From positions 3,348,001 to 3,412,000 of the forward strand of contig NZ_CP032419.1 of NCBI RefSeq assembly GCF_003595175.1: a stretch of 64,000 nucleotides of DNA. The letters are read 5' to 3'. The stretch comes from Pseudomonas cavernae (lineage in GTDB: Bacteria; Pseudomonadota; Gammaproteobacteria; Pseudomonadales; Pseudomonadaceae). Positions 15,243 to 23,685 of the stretch are shown piece after piece. The notes below the pieces were generated by a model. The model was given only the letters and a program-made list of their open reading frames with translations. It ran no database searches and was not told the origin of the DNA. Each line of letters starts with the position of its first letter. Positions within the stretch are counted from its first letter, which is position 1. The position numbers were made by a program, and so were the translations under genes.

Positions 15243-17111
15243 ATGAAAGCTACAGGCTTGAGGCACAGAAAAGGTCAACTGCCGAATCCGCCAGACTCAA
15301 CCGATGTCGAGGCGCGCCGCACGTTCCTTAAGCTCGGCGCTGCCGCCATGCTGACGCCGCTACTCCTGAACGGGCGCCGCGCCGGCGCCGATGATGATCC
15401 AGAGCCCCCGGTATTCCCCCCGAGCCCGCCCACGACTCCGTGGCAGGAAGAGCTGCCCACCGCGATCACCCCGCTGCCAGCGCTCGCCGCCCTGACCCCC
15501 GCCCCCACCGTGGCGCCGAATATTGCAGGCGGTGAAGCGGGGCGCGCCCCGCACCAACGCTATGACGAGCTGATCAGTGCGCTCGGCGTAGCGCCGCTCT
15601 TGTACGAGCTGAAGGCCAAGGAACAGCCCGACTGGGTGTTCAACCCGGCCTATCCGCCGCAACCGATCTGGGGTTACGAAGGCACCACGCCGGGTGCGAC
15701 CAGCCCGGGCCCGACGATCTTCGCCCGCTATGGCCGGCCGATCCTCTGCCGCATACGCAACCAGCTGCCGCAGAATCATGTCGGTTTCGGCACGCCCGAG
15801 ATCTCCACCCACCTGCACAACTTGCATACGCCGTCGGAGAGCGATGGTTTCCCAGGCGACTTCTACAGCGCGAACAAGGCCGGCCCGACCCTGACTGCGC
15901 CTGGAGAATTCAAAGACCACTTCTACCCGAACATCTATGCCGGTTACGACCAGCTGCAAAACCACATCGGCGACCCGAACGAGGCCCTGGGCACGCTGTG
16001 GTATCACGACCACACCATGGACTTCACCGCGCCGAACCTGGTGCGCGGTTTGTTCGGCTTCTACTTTATTTTCGACCCGCTTGACCCGGGTAACGAGCGT
16101 GATCCAATCCCCGGCGCCCTGCGGCTGCCGAGCCACCCCTACGACTACCCGTTGAGCTTTGCGGATAAACGCTTCGATGCCAACGGCATCCTGTTCTATG
16201 ACCAGTTCAACCCCGACGGGGTGCTCGGCGACAAGGTGGTGGTCAACGGCAAGATCGAGCCGGTACTCAAGGTGGCGGCGCGCAAGTACCGCTTCCGCCT
16301 GCTCAATGTCGGGCCCAGCCGTTTCTATGGCCTGTCCCTGGTGACGCCGAGCAATGTGCGGCAGACCTTCACCTACATCGCCAACGACGGCAACCTGTTG
16401 CCGGCGCCGCTGCTGAACCAGACCCTGGTCAGCTTTTCCGTGGCGGAGCGCGCCGACATAGTGGTGGACTTTTCCCGCTACCCGATCGGTACCGAACTCT
16501 ATCTGATCAACCGGCTCCGTCAGGACAGCACCCGCGGACCCGATGGCACTGGCATCGGCAGTAATGGCCCGCGCATCCTCAAGTTCATCGTCGACCGCTT
16601 CCCGCCGGTGCAGGACCTGAGCCAGGTACCGGCTGCGCTGCGCCCGCTGCCGCCACTCAGTCTCGCCGAAATCGCCGCCGCGCGAGTGCGCCGCTGGGAT
16701 TTCGACCACGACCGCGGGGTGTGGGTGATTAACGACAGGCTGTTCAACGTGCAATCCGCGCGCGCCCAGATCCCCCAAGGCGCCGCCGAGGTGTGGGTAC
16801 TGATCAATGACGACGACGGCTGGCAACACCCGATCCATATCCACTTCGAGGAGGGGCGCATCCTCAGCAAGACCCGGGAGGGGAGAAACGTGGCGGTGCC
16901 GCTGCACGAGCGAGGCCGCAAGGACGTCTTCTTGCTCGGCGAGGATGAGACCCTGCGGGTGTTCATTCGCTTCCGCGACTTCCTCGGCAAGTACGTCATG
17001 CACTGCCACAACCTGATCCACGAGGATCACGCGATGATGGTGCGCTTTGACATCGTGGCGCAAAGCGGCAACCCAGGCCCCGGCGGCGGAGGTAGCAGCG
17101 GCAGCGGCTAA
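15243..17111 (+). CDS. Second Tat-exported multicopper oxidase, CotA-like
   Basis: A 622-residue paralogue of the oxidase at 11774. The Tat motif EARRTFLKLGAAAMLTPLLL has RR at residues 25-26. Copper motifs THLHNLHTPSESDG, WYHDHTMDF, HPIHIHFEEGR and HCHNLIHEDHAMM are all intact. Long stretches are near-identical to the first copy, while the N-terminal linker, an insertion DGTGIGSNGPR and the tail differ. Here the C-terminus is Gly/Ser-rich (GPGGGGSSGSG) rather than Asp-rich. It has its own leader and its own SCO partner 40 bp downstream, so this is a duplicated two-gene unit whose copies have diverged. Confidence 0.88.
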   Translation: MKATGLRHRKGQLPNPPDSTDVEARRTFLKLGAAAMLTPLLLNGRRAGADDDPEPPVFPPSPPTTPWQEELPTAITPLPALAALTPAPTVAPNIAGGEAGRAPHQRYDELISALGVAPLLYELKAKEQPDWVFNPAYPPQPIWGYEGTTPGATSPGPTIFARYGRPILCRIRNQLPQNHVGFGTPEISTHLHNLHTPSESDGFPGDFYSANKAGPTLTAPGEFKDHFYPNIYAGYDQLQNHIGDPNEALGTLWYHDHTMDFTAPNLVRGLFGFYFIFDPLDPGNERDPIPGALRLPSHPYDYPLSFADKRFDANGILFYDQFNPDGVLGDKVVVNGKIEPVLKVAARKYRFRLLNVGPSRFYGLSLVTPSNVRQTFTYIANDGNLLPAPLLNQTLVSFSVAERADIVVDFSRYPIGTELYLINRLRQDSTRGPDGTGIGSNGPRILKFIVDRFPPVQDLSQVPAALRPLPPLSLAEIAAARVRRWDFDHDRGVWVINDRLFNVQSARAQIPQGAAEVWVLINDDDGWQHPIHIHFEEGRILSKTREGRNVAVPLHERGRKDVFLLGEDETLRVFIRFRDFLGKYVMHCHNLIHEDHAMMVRFDIVAQSGNPGPGGGGSSGSG

Positions 17112-17151
17112 GTGAGGCGGCAGCAACGCTCACAGGTCAGGAGGATTGCAG

Positions 17152-17769
17152 ATGAACACTCGCAGAAATCTCTTAGTCGGCATGGGCGCCGCCGCGCTCG
17201 GCGTGGCCGCTTGGTACGGGGCCGGCGAAGAACCGCAGCGCGCCCGTAGCGGCGCTGCGGACGGCGGCTACTTCCCGAACACGCCGCTGTATACCCACGA
17301 AGGCCAGGCGGTCAGGTTCTACGATGAGCTGATCCGCGGCAAGGTGGTCGCCATCAACATGATGTACACCTCGTGCACCGGGATTTGCCCGACCGCGACG
17401 GCCAACCTGCGGCTGGTGCAGCAACTGTTGGGCGAACGCGTGGGACGCGACGTGTTCATGTACTCGATCAGCCTGCAGCCCGAACTGGATACGCCGCAGA
17501 TCCTCAAGGAGTACGTCGAGAGGCACCACATCGAGCCCGGCTGGTGGTTCTTGACCGGCGCGCCCGCCGACATCGAGCGACTGCGCTTTAGCCTCGGCTT
17601 CTACAGTCCCGACCCGCTGGTCGACGGCAATAAAGCGAACCATTCCGGCATTCTGCGCATCGGCAACGATGCCTACCAGCGCTGGACCATGGCGCCCGCG
17701 CTGGCTGAGCCGGAGCAGATCCTCGCTACCATCAATCATGTGGACAGGGCCGTCGTGCTTACGGCTTAG
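17152..17769 (+). CDS. SCO1/SenC-type protein, partner of second oxidase
   Basis: A 205-residue paralogue of the SCO protein at 13763, starting at ATG 17152 after AGGAGGATTGCAG, the same leader as the first copy. MNTRRNLLVGMGAAALG is a Tat-like N-terminus, CTGICP supplies the Cys pair and NKANHSGILRIGN the His. Most differences between the copies lie in the first 45 residues and scattered surface positions. The TAG stop overlaps the start of a dispersed palindromic repeat. It likely delivers copper to, or keeps reduced, the oxidase encoded immediately upstream. Confidence 0.85.
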   Translation: MNTRRNLLVGMGAAALGVAAWYGAGEEPQRARSGAADGGYFPNTPLYTHEGQAVRFYDELIRGKVVAINMMYTSCTGICPTATANLRLVQQLLGERVGRDVFMYSISLQPELDTPQILKEYVERHHIEPGWWFLTGAPADIERLRFSLGFYSPDPLVDGNKANHSGILRIGNDAYQRWTMAPALAEPEQILATINHVDRAVVLTA

Positions 17770-17985
17770 AACCTGTCTCGGATCTGCTGCGCGTCGGCCA
17801 ACGCTGGTTCCAATCCACCGCCCGCTCACGTAGGTTGGGTTGAGCGCAGCGCTAGCCAACGCAACAGGCCAGTTGGAGCCGTTTGATGTTGGGTATCGGC
17901 GCTGCGCTTCTCAACCCAACCTACGCTCGTTTCAGCCGCCAGCACACGTAGGGTGGGTTAGCCGCGCAGCGGCGTAACCCGCCAC
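17767..17985. repeat. Mosaic of dispersed repeats
   Basis: TAGAACCTGTCTCGG at the SCO stop runs into CTGCTGCGCGTCGGCCAACG, matching the repeat family at 48393 and 50567. GTAGGTTGGGTTGAGCGCAG at 17830 and its inverse CTTCTCAACCCAACCTACG near 17908 form a second palindrome. GTGGGTTAGCCGCGCAGCGG at 17955 is a REP unit. Confidence 0.6.
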
Positions 17986-17998
17986 AGTGGAGGACCAG

Positions 17999-18724
17999 AT
18001 GAGAATCGTCAGCCGCGACCAGTGGTTCGCCGTCGAGCAGCGTCACGACGGCATCAGCCTGATCCACGAGCCCTACGTGCGACCCTTCTACCGCTGCAAC
18101 ATGTGGCACATCCAGGGCCGCGACCGCGACCTGCTGCTCGACTCCGGTTCCGGTCTGGTCAGCCTGCGCGAGCAGCTGCCGTGGCTGACCGCGCGGCCGC
18201 TGCTGGCGGTGGCCAGCCACACCCACTTCGATCATATCGGCGGCCATCATGAGTTCAGCGAGCGCCTGGTGCATCCGGCCGAGGCGGACATCCTCGCCGC
18301 ACCGACCAACAGCAGCACCCTGGCCGCGCTGTGCATCGGCGAGCAGATGTTCGAGGCGCACCCGGATTGCCCGCTGTGCTACGCCGAATACCGCGTCAAG
18401 GCGGCGCCGGCGACGCGGTTGATCGAGGAAGGCGAGGTGCTGGACCTGGGTGATCGGGTACTGGAAGTGCTGCATACCCCCGGGCATTCGCCGGGCGGCA
18501 TCAGTTTGTGGGAAAGCAAGACCGCCACCCTATTCAGCGGCGACATCATCTATGACGGCCCGCTGGTGGAGGATGCCTATCACTCGAATCTGGCGGATTA
18601 CGCGAAAAGCCTGGCGCGGCTGCGCAAACTACCGGTGCACACCGTACATGGCGGGCATTTCCCGAGCTTTTCCGGAGCACGCCTGAACCAGCTGATCGAC
18701 AGCTGGTTCAGAGCCCACGATTAG
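17999..18724 (+). CDS. MBL-fold metallohydrolase
   Basis: A 241-residue metallo-beta-lactamase-fold hydrolase, probably cytosolic. I start it at ATG 17999, behind TGGAGGACCAG, rather than a GTG inside that ribosome site. The metal-binding motif SHTHFDHIGG is near residue 74, TPGHSPGG near 160, SGDIIYDG near 178 and VHGGHFPSF near 220, so both metal sites look complete. A CPLCYAEYR segment in the middle has a Cys pair of unknown use. The family includes glyoxalase II-like thioester hydrolases and others; no substrate can be assigned. Confidence 0.85.
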   Translation: MRIVSRDQWFAVEQRHDGISLIHEPYVRPFYRCNMWHIQGRDRDLLLDSGSGLVSLREQLPWLTARPLLAVASHTHFDHIGGHHEFSERLVHPAEADILAAPTNSSTLAALCIGEQMFEAHPDCPLCYAEYRVKAAPATRLIEEGEVLDLGDRVLEVLHTPGHSPGGISLWESKTATLFSGDIIYDGPLVEDAYHSNLADYAKSLARLRKLPVHTVHGGHFPSFSGARLNQLIDSWFRAHD

Positions 18725-18733
18725 GCGCGTAGC

Positions 18734-18868
18734 TCAGTGGCGGCGACGCTGCTCGGCCAGGCGACGCTGTTCGTCACTGCGAATCGGAACGGGCTGAAGA
18801 CGTGGCGTTTCGCTCAGGCCCAGCGCTACACCCAATTGCCTCAACCACTCGTTAAGTCGGTGTTTCAT
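18734..18868 (-). CDS. PA1414/SicP-like small protein
   Basis: A 44-residue basic protein, MKHRLNEWLRQLGVALGL ending EQRRLAEQRRRH, from ATG 18868 behind GGAAAGGGGGTGCAGC. The amphipathic N-terminal helix and Arg-rich tail match my memory of the Pseudomonas PA1414 family. In P. aeruginosa that small protein is downstream of the sRNA SicX on one ANR-controlled, low-oxygen transcript. Here a perfect ANR box lies about 120 bp upstream and the leader folds strongly, supporting the same arrangement. Orthology is inferred from pattern, not alignment. Confidence 0.65.
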   Translation of the reverse strand: MKHRLNEWLRQLGVALGLSETPRLQPVPIRSDEQRRLAEQRRRH

Positions 18869-18950
18869 GCTGCACCCCCTTTCCGGGAAAGATGGTCGGG
18901 TGGCCCGTGCTTCTTGGACCACCCTAGTCAGGAGCTTAGTTGCTCCGGGC
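18869..18950 (-). ncRNA. Candidate SicX-like structured leader/sRNA
   Basis: If the ANR box acts at -41.5, transcription starts near 18950 and this is the leader of the small gene. It has two strong hairpins: GGAGC/GCTCC at 18931-18946, and GGGTGGTCC/GGGCCACCC, nine pairs with one G-U, at 18898-18924. This is where SicX lies relative to its small ORF in P. aeruginosa, as I recall it. Whether it is processed into an sRNA is unknown. Confidence 0.45.
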
Positions 18951-18984
18951 AGGTTCCAGAATATGCCGCCGCGAAAAATCCCTG

Positions 18985-18998
18985 TTGATCTGGATCAA
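18985..18998 (-). promoter_or_regulatory. ANR/FNR box
   Basis: TTGATCTGGATCAA is a perfect match to the TTGAT-N4-ATCAA consensus of the oxygen-sensing ANR/FNR/DNR regulators. Reading leftward, a TATTCT -10-like element follows, consistent with an ANR-activated promoter for the small gene starting at 18868. The gene to its right ends at 19051 on the same strand, so only the small gene can be its target. Confidence 0.8.
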
Positions 18999-19050
18999 GC
19001 CGCCGAACGGTTGCCCGCACCACCGATCCGGACCCTTCTGTGGACAATGC

Positions 19051-19677
19051 CTACCGCGCCTTTACCGCCCGCTGGTTGGACAGGTAGATATTGTCCGCTT
19101 GCAGCGTCTCGCCGGTCTGGACCGCGCTCAGCCACTCCTCGGTACTGACCACCGCGGCGAAGCCCGTGTGCATCACCAGGGTAAAGACCTTGTGGATCTC
19201 CTCGGCCGTGGCCGAACCCAGCTTGTTGGCGTAGGACACAGAGCCGGCGGCATCGTGCAGCAGCTCGACGTTCCAGCCCTCGTGCCGGGCCTGGCGCGCG
19301 GTGGAGTCGTCGCAGTTGTGGGTCATGTAGCCAACCACGCTGAGGGTGTCGATCTGCCGCTCCCGCAGCCACTGGCCGAGGCCGGTACCGGTCAGGGCGC
19401 TGGCCAGGTTCTTCTCCACCAGCAGATCGTGGGGCCGGCCGGCCACCAGCGGGTGCAGCTCGGCGCCCTGACTGCCGCGGGCGAAGATGGGCGAGGTCTC
19501 CGGCGCCAGGTGCTGCACCAGTACCACTGGGATGCCGGCGGCGGTGGCGGCGTCCATGGCCCTGGCGATATTGGCCAGGGACTGGTTCACGTCTGGGTAT
19601 TCGATCAGCAGGTTGCCGGTGACGTACTCGTTCTGCACGTCGATCACGATCAGGGCGCGTTTGGGGGACTGGGACAT
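19051..19677 (-). CDS. Isochorismatase-family cysteine hydrolase
   Basis: A 208-residue hydrolase of the isochorismatase/nicotinamidase superfamily. The start ATG 19677 follows AAGGAGTTCCAGC. The catalytic triad is visible: Asp in ALIVIDVQNEYVTG, Lys in LLVEKNLASALTGTGL and Cys in GYMTHNCDDSTARQARHEG. These enzymes cleave amide, ester or vinyl-ether bonds in small molecules. It diverges from a GlxA-type regulator with 121 bp between, so that regulator may control it. The substrate is not evident. Confidence 0.85.
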   Translation of the reverse strand: MSQSPKRALIVIDVQNEYVTGNLLIEYPDVNQSLANIARAMDAATAAGIPVVLVQHLAPETSPIFARGSQGAELHPLVAGRPHDLLVEKNLASALTGTGLGQWLRERQIDTLSVVGYMTHNCDDSTARQARHEGWNVELLHDAAGSVSYANKLGSATAEEIHKVFTLVMHTGFAAVVSTEEWLSAVQTGETLQADNIYLSNQRAVKAR

Positions 19678-19798
19678 GCTGGAACTCCTTGGCGGGTTGT
19701 CTGTGGAGCGCATTCTTCGCCACGGGTGCCGTTACCCGTGAGTGGCCCGGATGCCAGATTCCGCTAATATCGGGCCAACCCCGAAACCGGAGCCCAGC

Positions 19799-20749
19799 AT
19801 GCCGGAGCATGTCGTCGCGGTGGTCGCCTTCGACCAGATCAGCCCCTTCCACCTCTCGGTACCCTGCCTGGTGTTCGGCGAGTTCCGCCCCAACACGTCG
19901 CCCTTCGAGTTGCGCGTGTGCGCCGCCGAAAGCGGGCCGCTGCGCACTACCGCGGGTTTCAGCATCGCCGTCAGCCATGGCCTGGAGGCCCTGGAAAGTG
20001 CCGCCACCATCATAGTGCCGAGCTGGCGTGACCCCGCCGAGCGACCGCCCCAGCCACTGCTGGATGCCCTGGTGGCCGCCCACCGCCGTGGCGCCCAGCT
20101 GGTAGGGCTGTGCCTGGGCTCCTATGTGCTGGCCGAGGCCGGGCTGCTGAATGGCCTCAGGGCCACCACCCACTGGGCCTGGGCACAGGATTTCGCCCAG
20201 CGCTATCCACAGATTGCGGTGGACCCCGATGTGCTCTACCTGGAGGACGGCGGCCTGCTGACCTCGGCCGGCACCGCCGCCGGCATCGACTGCTGCCTGC
20301 ACCTGCTGCGCCGGCACTGTGGCGCCGAGATGGCCAACCGCGTGGCCCGACGTCTGGTGGTACCGCCCCATCGCCAGGGCGGCCAGGCGCAGTTCATCGA
20401 ACAACCGCTGCCGGCCAACGCCCGCGACGACCGCCTGAGCGCCCTGCTCGACTGGGTGCGGGCCAACCTGGACCAGGAGCACAACCTCGATAGCCTGGCC
20501 CAGCGCGCACTGATGAGCCGGCGTACCTTCACCCGCCACTTCCGCCAACTCACCGGCAGCACGGTCGGCGACTGGCTGCTGGCCGAGCGCCTGGCCCTGA
20601 GCCAGCGCCTGCTGGAAACCACCGGCCAGAGCGTCGAACAGATCGCCGGGCTGGCCGGCTTCGGCTCCCCGGTGTCGCTGCGGCACCACTTCGGCAAAGC
20701 CTTCGGGGTGTCGCCCTCGGCCTGGCGGCAGAGCTTTCAGGGCGCCTGA
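19799..20749 (+). CDS. GlxA-type transcriptional regulator (DJ-1/PfpI + AraC)
   Basis: A 316-residue regulator. The N-terminal two-thirds is a DJ-1/PfpI amidotransferase-like domain starting MPEHVVAVVAFDQISPF, with the nucleophile-elbow region GLCLGSYVLAEAGLL. The C-terminus is an AraC HTH pair with ALMSRRTFTRHFRQLTGSTV and IAGLAGFGSPVSLRHHFGK. This architecture is shared with regulators of carnitine, arginine and other amine pathways; the DJ-1 domain usually senses rather than catalyses. The start is ATG 19799 with only weak ribosome signal. Its 3' end overlaps the convergent LysR gene by 13 bp. Confidence 0.85.
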   Translation: MPEHVVAVVAFDQISPFHLSVPCLVFGEFRPNTSPFELRVCAAESGPLRTTAGFSIAVSHGLEALESAATIIVPSWRDPAERPPQPLLDALVAAHRRGAQLVGLCLGSYVLAEAGLLNGLRATTHWAWAQDFAQRYPQIAVDPDVLYLEDGGLLTSAGTAAGIDCCLHLLRRHCGAEMANRVARRLVVPPHRQGGQAQFIEQPLPANARDDRLSALLDWVRANLDQEHNLDSLAQRALMSRRTFTRHFRQLTGSTVGDWLLAERLALSQRLLETTGQSVEQIAGLAGFGSPVSLRHHFGKAFGVSPSAWRQSFQGA

Positions 20750-21606
20750 AGGCGGCCCTGCTGCAACTCGATCCAGGCGCGCAGGTTGGCGCCGAGCATG
20801 CCCTTGCGCCACATCAGCCAGGTGGTGGTGCGATCAAACGGCGCCGCCAGCGCGTGGGCATCCACGCTTTCGCGGCCCGGCAGACTGGCCAGCATGGAAC
20901 TCGGCACCAGCGCCACACCGCCGCCGGCAACCACGCAGGCAAGCATGCTGTGGTAGGACTCGATCTCCATGATCTGCCCCATCGCCACGCGCGAGGCGGC
21001 GAACCAGGCCTCCAGCCGGCGCCGGTAGGAGCAGCGCGGGCGGAAGGTGTACACCGACTCACCGGCCACGTCCGCAGCCGAGGCTACCGGCCCGTGCCCG
21101 GCCGCGGTGATCAGCACCAGCTCCTCCTCGAACAACGGCAGACCGTCCAGCTCGGCGTACTCCATCGGCCCGTCGATCAACGCGGCATCCAGGCGCCCGC
21201 CGATCAGGCCTTCCACCAGCTCGCCGCTGGGTTGGGTCTGCACCTGCAGGTTCACCGCCGGGTAAGCTCGGTGATAACACGCCAGCATGGCCGGCAAATG
21301 GATGGCCGCGGTGCTGTACATCGAGCCGATGGTGAAATCCCCGGCCGGCTCGCCGCCCTTCAGCGCCGCCTCGGCCTCGGCCTGCAGGGCGAACAGGCGC
21401 TCGGCATAGCTCTGCAGCACCTTGCCGGCGGCGGACAACTGCAGGCGTTGGCGCTCGCGCAGGAACAGCTCGACGCCGAGGCTCTCTTCCAGCTGGCGCA
21501 GGCGGGTGGACAGGTTCGACGGCACGCGGCTCATGCGCACCGCCGCCTTGGCGATGGAACCTTCCTCGGCGACCGCCTGGAAGATGCGCAGCTGGCTCAG
21601 CTCCAT
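20737..21606 (-). CDS. LysR-type regulator, likely of the adjacent MFS gene
   Basis: A 289-residue LysR-family regulator. The HTH spans MELSQLRIFQAVAEEGSIAK to RVPSNLSTRLRQLEESLG; the effector domain follows from about residue 88. I use ATG 21606, six bases after GGAGACA. It diverges from the YbfB-type transporter, and a perfect GAACAA-G-TTGTTC dyad lies between them. By family habit it regulates that transporter in response to its substrate and represses itself. The ligand is unknown. Confidence 0.85.
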   Translation of the reverse strand: MELSQLRIFQAVAEEGSIAKAAVRMSRVPSNLSTRLRQLEESLGVELFLRERQRLQLSAAGKVLQSYAERLFALQAEAEAALKGGEPAGDFTIGSMYSTAAIHLPAMLACYHRAYPAVNLQVQTQPSGELVEGLIGGRLDAALIDGPMEYAELDGLPLFEEELVLITAAGHGPVASAADVAGESVYTFRPRCSYRRRLEAWFAASRVAMGQIMEIESYHSMLACVVAGGGVALVPSSMLASLPGRESVDAHALAAPFDRTTTWLMWRKGMLGANLRAWIELQQGRLQAP

Positions 21607-21629
21607 GGCTGTCTCCATTCTCAAATACT

Positions 21630-21642
21630 GAACAAGTTGTTC
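21630..21642. promoter_or_regulatory. Operator candidate between LysR and MFS genes
   Basis: GAACAAGTTGTTC is a perfect dyad 24 bp upstream of the LysR start codon. The half-site GAACAA recurs at 21662, about 50 bp before the MFS gene, inside an AT-rich stretch. Two half-site clusters between divergent genes is typical of LysR control. Confidence 0.5.
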
Positions 21643-21715
21643 TTTATTATTCGTTTTTACAGAACAAAGCAAAGCCCTAACCTGCCTTTCCGATGATCGA
21701 CTCCGGAGAGGCCGC

Positions 21716-22915
21716 ATGTCCCCGCTCGTTAGGATTTTCGCCAGTGTGCTGGCGCTGTTCGTCGCCATGGGCGTAGGCCGTTTCGCCCTCACCCCGCAAC
21801 TGCCGCACCTGATCGCCGAAGGCCAGGTCAGCCTCACCGGCGCCGGCCTGGTGGCCGCCGCTAACTACCTCGGCTACCTGCTCGGCGCGCTGGAGGCGCT
21901 GTATGCCAGCTCCGCCGCCCAGGCCCGGCGCCGGCTGTTCGGCGGTCTGTGGGCCTGCGTGCTGATCACTCTGGCGTCGGCCTGGGTGCAGGGTTTCTGG
22001 GCGCATGTCGGGCTGCGCTTCGGCGCCGGCGTGGCCAGCGCCTGGGTGTTGGTGGTGGTCACCGGCGTCAGCCAGCAGCTGGCGGTGCAGGCCGGCAAGC
22101 CGCGCCTCGGCGGGCTGATCTTCACCGGGCCGAGCCTCGGCGTGCTGGTCACCGGGCTGATGGCCCTGGGCATGAACCAGCACCAGCAGGACTCCGCCGC
22201 ACTCTGGCTGCTCTACGGCCTCACCGCCCTGCTGCTCAGCCTGATCGCCCACCCGCTGCTGCCCCGCCCCGTCGAGCCGAGCGGCGCCCTGCCCGTCACC
22301 CCGAGCCGCCGCCCGCGCGCGCTGTATCCGCTGCTGGCGGCCTACAGCCTGGTGGGTTTGGGTTACATCATTCCCGCCACCTTCCTGGCGCAGATGGCCG
22401 CCGCGCGTTTCCACGGCCAGTGGCAGGCCGACCTGTTCTGGCCCTGCTACGGCCTGGCGGCGACGCTCGGCGTGGTGCTGGTCAGCCTGCGCCGGCAGAC
22501 GCCCGGCGGCACCGGGCGCTGGCTGATCGGCGCGCTATGGCTACAGGCCCTGGGCATGCTGGCCTGCCTGCTGCCGGGGATGGCCGGTCTGGCACTGGGG
22601 GTGCTGCTGTGCGGCGGGCCCTTCCTCGCCGGCATGCAGTTGGTCATGCAGCATGCCCGCGAGATCGACCCGCACGGCCAGCAGCGCAATGTCGGCCTGC
22701 TCACCGCCGGCTTCGCCCTCGGGCAGTTGACCGGGCCGCTGCTCGCCGCGCTCAGCAGCCACTTCAGCGGCGGACTGCAGCCGGCGCTGTGGGTGGCCGG
22801 CGCAGCGATGCTGCTGGCCGGGCTGTTGATGCTGGCCCGGGGAAGCAGTACCTGTGGCGAATTCATTCGCGAAGCCAGCCCGAAGGCGGCGCAACGAGGG
22901 GCATTACACGGATGA
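21716..22915 (+). CDS. YbfB/YjiJ-family MFS transporter
   Basis: A 399-residue inner-membrane transporter with 12 predicted helices. The opening LALFVAMGVGRFALTPQLPHL and AANYLGYLLGALEAL are characteristic of the YbfB/YjiJ group of the major facilitator superfamily. The start ATG follows CCGGAGAGGCCGC. It is paired with the divergent LysR regulator. Members are presumed exporters of small molecules; no substrate is evident. The 190 bp after it hold nothing I can identify. Confidence 0.82.
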   Translation: MSPLVRIFASVLALFVAMGVGRFALTPQLPHLIAEGQVSLTGAGLVAAANYLGYLLGALEALYASSAAQARRRLFGGLWACVLITLASAWVQGFWAHVGLRFGAGVASAWVLVVVTGVSQQLAVQAGKPRLGGLIFTGPSLGVLVTGLMALGMNQHQQDSAALWLLYGLTALLLSLIAHPLLPRPVEPSGALPVTPSRRPRALYPLLAAYSLVGLGYIIPATFLAQMAAARFHGQWQADLFWPCYGLAATLGVVLVSLRRQTPGGTGRWLIGALWLQALGMLACLLPGMAGLALGVLLCGGPFLAGMQLVMQHAREIDPHGQQRNVGLLTAGFALGQLTGPLLAALSSHFSGGLQPALWVAGAAMLLAGLLMLARGSSTCGEFIREASPKAAQRGALHG

Positions 22916-23106
22916 AAACTCACCATAGCCGTGAATCTGCCGGGCCACGACAGGAGCCGATGCATGCACTCACCTTTCGAGCGCCGCGGTCAGCAGAATA
23001 TCCGCCCAAAGCGATAGCAAAACGGTTGATCTAACCCGCTCTAGCCGAGGGCATGTCGAGATCAGGGAGAAAAGAGCTTAGGTTTCCGTGCGTAATACGG
23101 CCACAG

Positions 23107-23685
23107 CTAGTCATCTTTGGAAAGGTGGCGCAGATCCGCAATCACCGGGTCCATCGGATCGCCACCGTGGAACAGGAACCGCGCCTCGCCATTGCGATTG
23201 AACGCGTACACAGCACTGGAGTGCATCACGGCATAATTGCCTGCTTCGTCCTTGGCTCCGGATTCGTAGAGGCTGTAGTAGCGCCGGGTCAGCGCATCGA
23301 GTGCGGCCTTGTCACCGGTGAGCCCGATAAATTGCGGTCCGAAAGTGTCGGTGAAGTGGCGCAGCGTCTGCGGATCATCTCGTACCGGATCGACCGAGAC
23401 GAACAAGACCTGCAGGTCCTCCCGCGCCTTGCCATCCAGCTGTTTGGAAACTGCCGCGAGATAGGCGAGCGTCGTTGGGCAAACATCAGGGCAGTGCGTG
23501 AACCCGAAGAACAGCAGGGTGGGCTTGCCGAGGTAGTCCTTGGCGCTCACCAGGCGCCCGTTCTCATCCGTCAAGTTGAACTCAAGCGCTGGCATGAAGC
23601 CCGTGATGTCCTTGGTCTGCCAGCCCTGCTCACCGCAACCGGCGAGTAGCAGCGCAGTGAGCACAGGAAGTAGCCACTGGCGCAT
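23107..23685 (-). CDS. SCO-family copper-binding lipoprotein
   Basis: A 192-residue SCO1/SenC protein with a lipoprotein signal (LTALLLAGC, Cys about residue 17). Copper/thiol residues are complete: CPDVCP in the thioredoxin-fold core and His in NYAVMHSSAVYAFN. The start ATG 23685 has GGAGGTGAAGA before it. It is a different SCO type from the two Tat-linked copies at 13763 and 17152. It diverges from the TlpA-CcdA-CopA run, so it is likely part of the copper island, delivering copper to periplasmic or cytochrome oxidase sites. Confidence 0.9.
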   Translation of the reverse strand: MRQWLLPVLTALLLAGCGEQGWQTKDITGFMPALEFNLTDENGRLVSAKDYLGKPTLLFFGFTHCPDVCPTTLAYLAAVSKQLDGKAREDLQVLFVSVDPVRDDPQTLRHFTDTFGPQFIGLTGDKAALDALTRRYYSLYESGAKDEAGNYAVMHSSAVYAFNRNGEARFLFHGGDPMDPVIADLRHLSKDD

